From Candidatus Cloacimonadota bacterium (GTDB lineage Bacteria > Cloacimonadota > Cloacimonadia > Cloacimonadales > Cloacimonadaceae), in NCBI GenBank assembly GCA_023421135.1, contig JAEZUG010000020.1, forward strand, positions 1 to 10,458: 10,458 bases of DNA, read 5' to 3'. Shown here piece after piece: positions 1 to 6,466 of the stretch; positions within the stretch are counted from its first letter, which is position 1, and each line of letters opens with the position of its first letter. The position numbers were made by a program, and so were the translations under genes. The notes under the pieces are model-generated. The model saw nothing but the letters and a program-made list of their open reading frames with translations. It was not told the origin of the DNA and made no database searches.

Positions 1-1
1 T

Positions 2-220
2 ATCAACATGGTTCAGGTCTATTCTGCCTCCGCCGATATCCTGGTGAGCCTGGTGGATCAGGCTAGTGGACAAACTGTGAATTCTTCCAGCTTTTCCGGA
101 GTCAAGGGTACCGGAACTTCTCAAAGCCTGGCGGATTATCGGGCCAGATACAATGCTGTTCGTCTCTTAAACGATGAGTTACTTTACAGGGTTCTTACTC
201 AGACCATCTTGGCTCCTTAA
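2..220 (+). CDS. C-terminal fragment of an unrecognised protein, possibly CsgG/LPP20-like
   Basis: The reading frame is open from the left edge of the window to a TAA at 218-220, so this is the tail of a longer gene. The ATG at 8 has no clear Shine-Dalgarno sequence and is probably internal. About 70 residues are visible. A stretch of alternating hydrophobic residues followed by D-x-x-S-G-Q-T looks like beta strands joined by a turn. A Gly/Ser-rich piece and then an amphipathic helix (roughly RYNAVRLLNDELLYRVL) close the protein. This beta-beta-helix ending is reminiscent of envelope lipoproteins of the CsgG/LpoB/LPP20 kind, but that is only a resemblance and I do not recognise the gene. The next gene starts inside it (47-nt overlap), so it is probably the preceding member of the transport operon and may share its envelope role. 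Confidence 0.6.
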   Translation: MNMVQVYSASADILVSLVDQASGQTVNSSSFSGVKGTGTSQSLADYRARYNAVRLLNDELLYRVLTQTILAP

Positions 221-1277
221 GGCTTTCTGCTGCACATTTTTGCTAATACCATTTCATCTGGCAGCCCAAGTAGGGGTGCGTAATCTCTTCCGTCTGGATG
301 GATCTCAAGCCTGGCGCTCGAGCCATCCGGAGCAAAGTCTGAAGCTACTCTGGCAGCCTGAGCTGGATTATACCATTGGCTCCTTTGATAGAGCCAGGTT
401 TTCGTCTTCTCTTTCGTCCCAAAGCTACTTAACAGGCTTGGAAGATAAACCGGAATTGGATACTAAGCTCTACCGTGCCTGGGGCAAGGTGGACTTCTCT
501 GCCATCAGTCTCTGTCTGGGGCTGCAAAGAATCAATTTTGGCACGGCTGATTTGATCCGGCCTCAGCAGTGGTTTGATCGTCTTTCTCCTCTGGATAAAA
601 GTGAAGAAACGGAAGGTGTGGTGGCTGCGCTGGGCAGTATTGCTCTGGGGAGCACCGGTAAAATGATGCTCTGGGCTATACGCAGTGAAGATGAATGCCG
701 GGGTAACGAGTTTATCCCCTCTCTTCCGGATATGGTGGAGCCCGGAGCAAGGCTGGAGCTACCTGCGGGACCCGTCTTCACCGGGCTTAGCTATCACTAT
801 CGTAAAGCTGGCACTTCATCGTTTCCAGAAACGGAAGAGCATCGGATGGGTTTTGATCTCAGGTGGGACGGTTTGTTTGGTGCCTGGCTGGAGAGCTCTG
901 GCTCTTACTTCAGTTCCGATGAAGAGGTTCCATATCCCAGCCTGCAGACAGCCTTCAGCCTCGGAGCGGACTATACTGTGGGTCTGGGAAATGGGCTGTA
1001 TCTCAGGCAGGAAACCGGCTTTATACATGTCTCGGGGGAGGATTTTGCAGCTCTGCATACAGAGACGCTCAACACAGCTCTGCTTCTGAGCTATCCTTTG
1101 TCCCTGCTGGACAACGTGCAAGCTCTTGGGGTTTACGATTGGTCGTCCCGGCTGGTCACTACAACCTTACAAATAAGCAGAATCTATGACTATTGGAGCT
1201 TCTTTCTCTCTGCTTCTCAAGTCTTTGAGAGAGCCACCCATCCGGAGCTCAGGCTCCGAATTGCCCTGAATATTTGA
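174..1277 (+). CDS. Putative outer-membrane beta-barrel protein of an ABC transport operon
   Basis: 367 residues. The N-terminus has the shape of a signal peptide: a basic start with R10 and K16, a hydrophobic core (AFCCTFLLIPFHL), and a likely cleavage after A-A-Q near residue 32. The rest has many short alternating hydrophobic/polar segments ending in aromatic residues, rich in Ser, Gly, Tyr and Trp, as in outer-membrane barrels. A segment around residues 117-140 (G-L-Q-R-I-N-F-G-T-A-D, then P-Q-Q-W-F-D) resembles the conserved early hairpin of DUF1302/alginate-export-type porins. The C-terminus ends in Ile, not the classic Phe. ATG 174 lies inside the upstream gene (47-nt overlap) and lacks a strong ribosome binding site, so translation may be coupled. 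It is needed to include the whole signal peptide. Being first before an ABC ATPase, two permeases and a LolA-like carrier, it is plausibly the outer-membrane acceptor or exit of that system. The family assignment is an inference. Confidence 0.75.
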   Translation: MSYFTGFLLRPSWLLKAFCCTFLLIPFHLAAQVGVRNLFRLDGSQAWRSSHPEQSLKLLWQPELDYTIGSFDRARFSSSLSSQSYLTGLEDKPELDTKLYRAWGKVDFSAISLCLGLQRINFGTADLIRPQQWFDRLSPLDKSEETEGVVAALGSIALGSTGKMMLWAIRSEDECRGNEFIPSLPDMVEPGARLELPAGPVFTGLSYHYRKAGTSSFPETEEHRMGFDLRWDGLFGAWLESSGSYFSSDEEVPYPSLQTAFSLGADYTVGLGNGLYLRQETGFIHVSGEDFAALHTETLNTALLLSYPLSLLDNVQALGVYDWSSRLVTTTLQISRIYDYWSFFLSASQVFERATHPELRLRIALNI

Positions 1278-1293
1278 ATAAAAGGAACCTGAT

Positions 1294-1989
1294 ATGAGCG
1301 AGACTCTGATCAATATTACAAACATGAGCAAGGCCTTTCCTACCGGAGAGGGAGACTTCCTGGCATTGAAGGATATAAACCTATGCTTCAACCGGGGAGA
1401 GTTCACCGGGATTGTTGGCCCCAGCGGCAGTGGTAAAACTACCATGCTCAATATCATCGGCAGTCTGGATACTCAGAGTTCAGGCCAGGTTGAGGTCTTA
1501 GGCAAAGAGATCTGTAAACTCACGGCCAGGGAATCAGCAGAACTGCGCAGCCGTCACCTGGGCTTCATCTTTCAGACTTACAATCTCCTTCCGGTCTATA
1601 CAGTATTTGAAAACGTAGAGTTCCCCCTCCTGCTGCTCAAGCTTCCCACCGAAAAGCGTCACAAGATGGTGATGCAGGCTCTGGACTGGTTGGGGCTCAC
1701 AGATAAGCTCAAAAGCCGTCCGGGCCAGCTCTCCGGAGGGCAGTGTCAGCGTGTTGCAATTGCCCGGGCTATGGTGAAAGAACCTTCTCTGGTGCTGGCA
1801 GATGAGCCCACTGCCAATCTGGACACAGAGAACTCTCTGCACATTCTGGATATGATGCAGAAGCTGAACCGGGAACTGGGCACAAGCTTTATCTTTTCAA
1901 CTCATGATCAGAAGGTAATAGACTACTTGCGTAGAGTGATTCGTCTGGTCGATGGTATGGTGGTGAGCGATGATACTCAAGCTGGCTAA
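1294..1989 (+). CDS. ABC transporter ATP-binding protein, LolD/MacB type
   Basis: 231 residues, the usual length for a stand-alone LolD-type ATPase. All nucleotide-binding motifs are present: Walker A GPSGSGKT (42-49), Q-loop Q94, signature LSGGQ (146-150), Walker B LVLADE (166-171, catalytic E171), D-loop NLD (175-177) and H-loop H204. The A-x-x-x-R-S-R-x-x-G-F-I-F-Q region before the Q-loop and the ADEPTANLD string are typical of the LolD/MacB/FtsE branch, whose members power FtsX-type permeases that act on substrates in the periplasm or outer membrane leaflet. Position 151, directly after LSGGQ, is Cys where Gln is usual. The start is ATG 1294, with AAAAGGAA about 8 nt upstream and 16 nt after the previous stop. 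Its end overlaps the next gene by 20 nt. It should hydrolyse ATP in the cytoplasm for the two permeases that follow. MacB-like lipoprotein or lipid export is more likely than nutrient uptake, because no solute-binding protein is present. Confidence 0.95.
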   Translation: MSETLINITNMSKAFPTGEGDFLALKDINLCFNRGEFTGIVGPSGSGKTTMLNIIGSLDTQSSGQVEVLGKEICKLTARESAELRSRHLGFIFQTYNLLPVYTVFENVEFPLLLLKLPTEKRHKMVMQALDWLGLTDKLKSRPGQLSGGQCQRVAIARAMVKEPSLVLADEPTANLDTENSLHILDMMQKLNRELGTSFIFSTHDQKVIDYLRRVIRLVDGMVVSDDTQAG

Positions 1990-3145
1990 CCGCAATATCA
2001 TAGGCAACGGCAAGCGTAGCCTGATCAATATGCTGATATTGACCATCGTGATGATTGGTCTGATGTGGATGATGTCCATGTTCTATAGCTGGATCAATCT
2101 CTCTCGCACTCAGATGAAGCAGTGGGAACATGCGGAAGGCATGCTCTGGCACCGGGATTACGATCCCTTTGATGCTTTCAGCTTTGAAAAGAGCCTGGCT
2201 CCTATCTCTACTGAACAGGAAGCCAGTATCACTGAGGGAAAGGCTGTGCCTATCCTCCTCACTCAGGCAGTGGCCTACCCTCAGGGCAGGATGATGCCAA
2301 CCCTGCTCAAAGGTATTCCGCACTCTCAAGCCTTGTTGAAGATACCTACTCATTCCCTGATAGATACAGGGGATGGGATGACTCCTGCTGTAGTCGGCAC
2401 AACTCTGGCGAAGACTCTGAAGCTGGAGGAAGGAGACATCCTCACGGTACGGTTTAAGGATGCTTCAGGCGTCTATGAAGCTCTTGATCTGCATATTGCT
2501 GAAGTGATGCGCAGTCCTGTTCCGGCAGTCGATGGTGGAGCAATCTGGGTGGATTTACAGAGGCTGCAGGAAGCTATGTCCGCACCCAACACAGCTTCTC
2601 AGATAGTTCTGAGTGACCCCTCTCTGAAGGATCTGGCAGGTGGAGCCTGGGTCTATAAGAGCCGTAAAGAACTTATGAAAGATTTTAACGACGTGCTCAA
2701 GACAGAGCTGGCGTCTCAATCCCTGCTCTTTGGGCTCTTCCTCTTTCTGGCCATGCTGGCCATCTTCGACACCCAGATTCTGGCACTCTTCAAGCGCAGG
2801 AAGGAGATAGGCACTCTGGCAGCACTTGGTATGACCGAGCCTCAGATTATCTGGCTCTTCACAGTTGAAGGCTTGCTCTATCTCTTCTATGCCACGCTTA
2901 TCAGCACAGTCTTGGGACTTCCCCTCTTCCTCTGGTTTGGCATCAAGGGCTGGATACTCCCGGAGAACTACAGCGATTTTGGCATGGTAGGATTCACGGA
3001 GACTATCTACTTCAAATACCCGCTCTGGCTGGTTCTGCTGCTCTTGGGAGTGATGTTTTTCACCACTGCTCTGGCAAGCTGGCTGCCTACACTACGGATC
3101 GCCCGGCTCAAGCCCACTGAAGCCCTGCGCGGTAAAGGATTCTGA
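1970..3145 (+). CDS. ABC transporter permease, FtsX/MacB/LolC-E family (first of two)
   Basis: 391 residues with the family layout. One transmembrane helix lies near the N-terminus (about 18-41), followed by a large extracytoplasmic domain (about 45-240) of the MacB_PCD kind. Three C-terminal helices follow (about 247-272, 294-325 and 347-370). After the second helix comes the conserved cytoplasmic coupling segment R-R-K-E-I-G-T-L-A-A-L-G-M (about 277-289). The protein ends with the family's signature tail P-T-L-R-I-A-R-L-K-P-T-E-A-L-R. ATG 1970 lies inside the ATPase gene (20-nt overlap) with a close GGTGAG just upstream, which suggests translational coupling. It most likely forms a heterodimer with the permease encoded next and is driven by the upstream ATPase. 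Members of this family do not usually move small solutes across the membrane. They extract lipoproteins or push periplasmic cargo by a mechanical stroke. The substrate here is unknown. Confidence 0.92.
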   Translation: MILKLANRNIIGNGKRSLINMLILTIVMIGLMWMMSMFYSWINLSRTQMKQWEHAEGMLWHRDYDPFDAFSFEKSLAPISTEQEASITEGKAVPILLTQAVAYPQGRMMPTLLKGIPHSQALLKIPTHSLIDTGDGMTPAVVGTTLAKTLKLEEGDILTVRFKDASGVYEALDLHIAEVMRSPVPAVDGGAIWVDLQRLQEAMSAPNTASQIVLSDPSLKDLAGGAWVYKSRKELMKDFNDVLKTELASQSLLFGLFLFLAMLAIFDTQILALFKRRKEIGTLAALGMTEPQIIWLFTVEGLLYLFYATLISTVLGLPLFLWFGIKGWILPENYSDFGMVGFTETIYFKYPLWLVLLLLGVMFFTTALASWLPTLRIARLKPTEALRGKGF

Positions 3146-3154
3146 GGTAGAGCT

Positions 3155-4423
3155 ATGCTAAGATTCATACTCAAAGGTATCTTTCGGGATCGCAGCCGCT
3201 ACTTCTTCCCAGTGATCATCATGTCTGCCGGGGTCTTTCTTATGGTCTTTTTCCTGGCCTTCATGGATGGCTACTCCGAAAGCATGATCCGTCAGAACGC
3301 TCGCTTTGAAACCGGACATCTGAAGATTGTCACCAAAGCCTACAGCGAGCTCCTGGCCCAGAAGCCGTATGACTTGGGCTTGCTGGACATTGAAGCGGAT
3401 TTGGAAGACTGGAAAGAACACTTTCCTCAGTTTGAGTTTGTGCAACGCATCACTTTTGGAGCTATCCTGGACAAGTCCGACTCCCTGGGCAATTCTCTTC
3501 GTCAGGGTCAGGTTTTGGGCTTTGCTCTTGACTTGCTCGAAGACGATTTTGAGATCAAGAACTTGCGACTGGCAGAAAGCATGGTGCAAGGCAGACTCCC
3601 GGCGGCAAGAGGAGAGATTCTGGTTTCCGACCGCACTTTTCAAGCTATGCAGATCAGCTTGGGAGATTCGCTGATGCTTCTGGGCTCCACTGCTGAGGGC
3701 TCCATGAGCTTTGCTTTGGTGAAGATTGTGGGAACGGTCAGTTTTGGCTATGAAGCTCTTGACCGGGGTGGGATTATAATGGATCTGAGTGATGCTCAAA
3801 GCTTCCTGGATATGCCGGGAGGATGCAGCGAGATTCTGGGCTTCATGAAAGACGGGAACTATGACTCAGAGCTTGTTAATACCATCAAAGAGGACTTCAA
3901 TGCCAGATACTCCACGGAAGACGAATTCAGCCCGGTGATGCTGGCCTTAACAGACCAGAACAATATGGGCTATATGCTCTGGATAATGGATTTTACCTTC
4001 ATGATGATGAGCCTTGTCTTTATCATTATCCTGGGTATTGTGCTCTGGAACTCTGGCCTCATGAGTGGCATCAGACGCTATGGCGAATTTGGCCTTCGTC
4101 TGGCCATAGGTGAAGAGAAGAAGCATATCTACAGCTTTCTGATCCTGGAGTCGCTCTGCATCGGCACAATTGCCTCTCTCTTGGGATTGCTCCTGGGATT
4201 CCTGGTGAGTTATCCTCTGTCCATCTGGGGGCTGGATATGTCCCAATATGGCAAGACCTCCAGCCTGGTCTTCGAGAACGTGATCCGCACCAAGCTCAGC
4301 CCCGGGATCTTTATCTCCGGATTCCTGACCGGTTTGCTATCTTCTGTATTGGGGACTGCGCTGGCCGGTAGCGTGATCTTCAAACGCCAGACTTCACAGC
4401 TATTTAAGGAATTGGAACAATGA
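3155..4423 (+). CDS. ABC transporter permease, FtsX/MacB/LolC-E family (second of two)
   Basis: 422 residues and the same topology as its neighbour: helix 1 at about 16-40, an extracytoplasmic domain at about 45-265, then helices near 270-300, 325-358 and 384-408. The N-terminal start L-K-G-I-F-R-D-R-S-R-Y and the coupling segment R-R-Y-G-E-F-G-L-R-L-A-I-G after the second helix identify the family. Unlike the first permease, the C-terminal tail has no P-x-E-A-L-R motif and ends in a short charged sequence (F-K-E-L-E-Q). The pair is therefore asymmetric, as LolC and LolE are. Start ATG 3155 is 9 nt after the previous stop and is preceded by GAGG. The stop overlaps the next start as ATGA at 4420-4423. 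It presumably pairs with the first permease around a dimer of the ATPase. Confidence 0.92.
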   Translation: MLRFILKGIFRDRSRYFFPVIIMSAGVFLMVFFLAFMDGYSESMIRQNARFETGHLKIVTKAYSELLAQKPYDLGLLDIEADLEDWKEHFPQFEFVQRITFGAILDKSDSLGNSLRQGQVLGFALDLLEDDFEIKNLRLAESMVQGRLPAARGEILVSDRTFQAMQISLGDSLMLLGSTAEGSMSFALVKIVGTVSFGYEALDRGGIIMDLSDAQSFLDMPGGCSEILGFMKDGNYDSELVNTIKEDFNARYSTEDEFSPVMLALTDQNNMGYMLWIMDFTFMMMSLVFIIILGIVLWNSGLMSGIRRYGEFGLRLAIGEEKKHIYSFLILESLCIGTIASLLGLLLGFLVSYPLSIWGLDMSQYGKTSSLVFENVIRTKLSPGIFISGFLTGLLSSVLGTALAGSVIFKRQTSQLFKELEQ

Positions 4424-5157
4424 AGAACTTTCTGATAATACTGATCTTTAGCATGGCGCTGGGGCTCTTTGCCCAAAGGCCTGATCCTCAACAGATACTG
4501 CGAGCTATAGACAGCAATCTTATCTCCGGAACTACCCGCTCCACTACCAGGATGGTGATCAACAGCCGGAGAAGCTCGCGAACGGTTAGCTCCATCAACT
4601 ACTCCCGTGGCAGCACGGATTCTTTCACTGAATACACCGGGCCACCCCGGGATAGAGGCACCAAGATGCTGAAGCTGGGCTCCAATCTCTGGATCTTTGA
4701 TCCCAACACCCGCCGCACCGTGCAGATCTCCGGTAACATGCTGCGCCAATCCGTGATGGGCAGCGATCTCTCCTATGAAGACTTCATGGAAGAAAGCAGC
4801 CTCAGCTCTCAATACAATGCCAGCCTGGAAGGCGAAGTAAGCTACGACGGCCGTGCCTGTTGGGACATTCTGCTGACTGCCAAGACCACCCGGGTTGCAT
4901 ATTACACCAAGCGTCTCTATGTGGATAAACAGCGCAATATACCCCTGCATGAAAAGTGGTATGCCCGCAGCGGACGCCTCCTGAAAACTCTCAGTGCTTC
5001 AGATTTGCGACAAATTAGTAGCCGCTGGGTACCTTTTCGAGTAGTATTTAAAGATGAGCTGAAGCAAGGCCGCGGAACGGAGTATATTATCGAAAACATC
5101 GAGTTTGATATCCGCATCCCGGATGCTATATTTACAAGGAGTCAGTTAAGTAATTGA
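4420..5157 (+). CDS. Outer-membrane lipoprotein-sorting protein, LolA-like (TP0789-type)
   Basis: 245 residues. A signal peptide is clear (K2 then FLIILIFSMALGLFA, with likely cleavage before Q19). The mature part has the LolA/LolB-like pattern of a half-closed beta barrel made of amphipathic strands. It starts with a D-P-Q-Q-I-L-R-A-I-D helix and contains G-S-N-L-W-I-F-D-P-N-T-R-R-T-V-Q-I and the G-S-D-L-S-Y-E-D-F block. These two blocks are the hallmark of the proteins annotated 'outer membrane lipoprotein-sorting protein', typified by Treponema pallidum TP0789 (a LolA_like family, recalled and not searched). Such proteins are thought to carry a lipid-modified cargo across the periplasm. 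Start ATG 4420 overlaps the permease stop by 4 nt and has AAGGA at 4406-4410. Its place directly after two LolCE-like permeases suggests it receives their cargo and hands it to the barrel protein at 174-1277. Confidence 0.9.
   Translation: MKNFLIILIFSMALGLFAQRPDPQQILRAIDSNLISGTTRSTTRMVINSRRSSRTVSSINYSRGSTDSFTEYTGPPRDRGTKMLKLGSNLWIFDPNTRRTVQISGNMLRQSVMGSDLSYEDFMEESSLSSQYNASLEGEVSYDGRACWDILLTAKTTRVAYYTKRLYVDKQRNIPLHEKWYARSGRLLKTLSASDLRQISSRWVPFRVVFKDELKQGRGTEYIIENIEFDIRIPDAIFTRSQLSN
5136..5156 (+). promoter_or_regulatory. Ribosome binding site and TTG start for the flavoprotein gene
   Basis: AAGGAG at 5136-5141 lies inside the end of the upstream gene, 12 nt before TTG 5154. The TTG overlaps the upstream stop as TTGA (5154-5157), the same arrangement as the ATGA one gene earlier. 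No in-frame ATG exists between here and the Rossmann motif, so TTG is the only start that keeps the beta strand before G10-x-G12. Translational coupling is likely. Confidence 0.7.
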
Positions 5158-6365
5158 AGACACATGAGATCATCATTATCGGAGCAGGCCCGGCAGGCCT
5201 GCTCTCTGCGTATGCAGCCGGTGCCAAAGCGCTGGTGCTGGAAGCAAATCCTTTTGCCGGAAAGAAACTGCTGCTCTCCGGATCGGGTCAATGCAACTTC
5301 TCGAACAGCCTTTCCAAGGAAGAATTCCTGAAAAACCTGCGAGACGCCTCTCACTACCTGAAACCCTCTCTCTATGCCTTTGACAGGGAAGCTTTCTGCA
5401 AACTGCTGGAGGAGAATGGCTGCCCCTGGGAAGAAGCAGATGAGCACAAGCTCTTTCCGGCTTCGCGCCAATCGTCCTCAGTGCGGGATGCCTTGCTTAA
5501 AGCAGCCTTAGCACAAGGTGCCAGCATTGCCTATGGTCAAAGAGTGAGCAAAGTGAGCCGCAAAAAAGGTGGCATTTTCGAGATTCAGACTGAAAATGAA
5601 CACTACTCCTGTGAGCAGCTAATCCTGGCTTCAGGAGGACAGAGCTGGCCGCAAACCGGTTCAGATGGCAGCTCTTACCGCATCGCCAGAAGCTTGGGAC
5701 ACAAGATCACCAATCCCCGTCCCTCCCTGGCATCTGTGGAACTGGATGGTCACACTTGCTTGAGCGAATGCTCCGGACTATCCCTGAAGAATATCAAGAT
5801 CTGCATGTGTACAGATTCAGGCCGCATTCACGACGAGGGTGACCTGCTCTTCACTCACAAAGGACTTAGCGGCCCTGTGATCCTAAATAATTCTTATCTG
5901 ATGAACCGCGGCACCAGAATCGGCCTGGCTCTGGTGGAGAACGCTCAGGAGCAGCTGAGCGAACTGATCAAAAAAGAGCCTAAAAAGCAGCTTAACAACG
6001 CTTTGAAACTGCTCAACCTCTCCGAGTGTTTGATTGCCGCCATACTCCACAGGCTGGAGCTGGATGGCTCACAAGTGTTGGCTATCCTCAAGGCTGAAGA
6101 TCGTAAGCTCCTGGCCAACTTCTTGCAGAATGCTGTCTTCAGCGTGAAAAAGATGGAATCTCTTGAGACATGCATGGCCACCTCTGGCGGTATTGAGCTG
6201 AAGGATATAAACAGCCGCAACCTGGAATCCCGCGTTTGCCCTGGCTTGTATCTCACAGGAGAGATGCTGAACTATCATGCACCCACGGGTGGTTACAACA
6301 TCCAGCTAGCTGCTTCCACAGGATATCTGGCAGGATTATCCGCTGCCCGGAAAACCCTGGATTAG
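5154..6365 (+). CDS. NAD(P)/FAD-dependent oxidoreductase, HI0933/YhiN/BaiN family
   Basis: 403 residues, normal for this family of flavoproteins of largely unknown physiological role. One member, BaiN, has been linked to bile-acid reduction. The N-terminal FAD-binding Rossmann motif is I-I-I-I-G-A-G-P-A-G (6-15), with acidic E30 at the end of the second strand to bind the ribose. The family block normally written G-K-K-L-L-x-T-G-x-G-R-C-N-x-T-N appears as G36-K-K-L-L-L-S-G-S-G-Q-C-N-F-S-N51, so the usual Arg is Gln46 here. The second FAD motif near the C-terminus is present as T-G-E (368-370) followed by T-G-G-Y-N-I-Q-L-A (378-386). The middle carries the family's inserted domains. It starts with TTG and overlaps the LolA-like gene by 4 nt, so it is transcribed with the transport operon. 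Whether it works on the transported lipid or merely shares the transcript cannot be told. A ~100-nt gap follows. Confidence 0.93.
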   Translation: MKTHEIIIIGAGPAGLLSAYAAGAKALVLEANPFAGKKLLLSGSGQCNFSNSLSKEEFLKNLRDASHYLKPSLYAFDREAFCKLLEENGCPWEEADEHKLFPASRQSSSVRDALLKAALAQGASIAYGQRVSKVSRKKGGIFEIQTENEHYSCEQLILASGGQSWPQTGSDGSSYRIARSLGHKITNPRPSLASVELDGHTCLSECSGLSLKNIKICMCTDSGRIHDEGDLLFTHKGLSGPVILNNSYLMNRGTRIGLALVENAQEQLSELIKKEPKKQLNNALKLLNLSECLIAAILHRLELDGSQVLAILKAEDRKLLANFLQNAVFSVKKMESLETCMATSGGIELKDINSRNLESRVCPGLYLTGEMLNYHAPTGGYNIQLAASTGYLAGLSAARKTLD

Positions 6366-6405
6366 CAGACAGGGATTATCAATCTCTTCAAACAGAATTT
6401 TTTTC

Positions 6406-6434
6406 TTGACCCATTTTTGCTTCGGAGCTAGAGC
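6406..6434 (+). promoter_or_regulatory. Possible promoter for the AraC-family regulator gene
   Basis: TTGACC (6406-6411) follows a T-tract, and a weak -10 candidate TAGAGC (6429-6434) lies 17 nt downstream. The -35 matches five of six consensus bases, but the -10 is poor. The 100-nt gap after a dense operon makes an independent promoter reasonable. Confidence 0.35.
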
Positions 6435-6466
6435 AAGGTATATCAAATACAGCTCACGGAGTAAAA

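Noticed and set aside
685..1089. Alternative + strand frame of 134 codons inside the barrel gene
   Set aside because: It has no motif or Shine-Dalgarno, while the enclosing frame has a signal peptide and barrel pattern.
3158..3799. Antisense open frame of 213 codons opposite the second permease
   Set aside because: It lies wholly opposite a clear FtsX-family gene and has no recognisable motif or ribosome site.
4210..4950. Antisense open frame of 246 codons opposite the permease and LolA-like genes
   Set aside because: It is the complement of two well-recognised coding regions, shows no family motif, and has unnatural composition. It is a shadow frame.
6372..6404. Weak hairpin GGGATT-ATC-AATCTC followed by a T-run, possible terminator of the transport operon
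   Set aside because: The stem has only 6 bp with a G-U pair, and the T-run starts 11 nt beyond it, too far for a typical intrinsic terminator.
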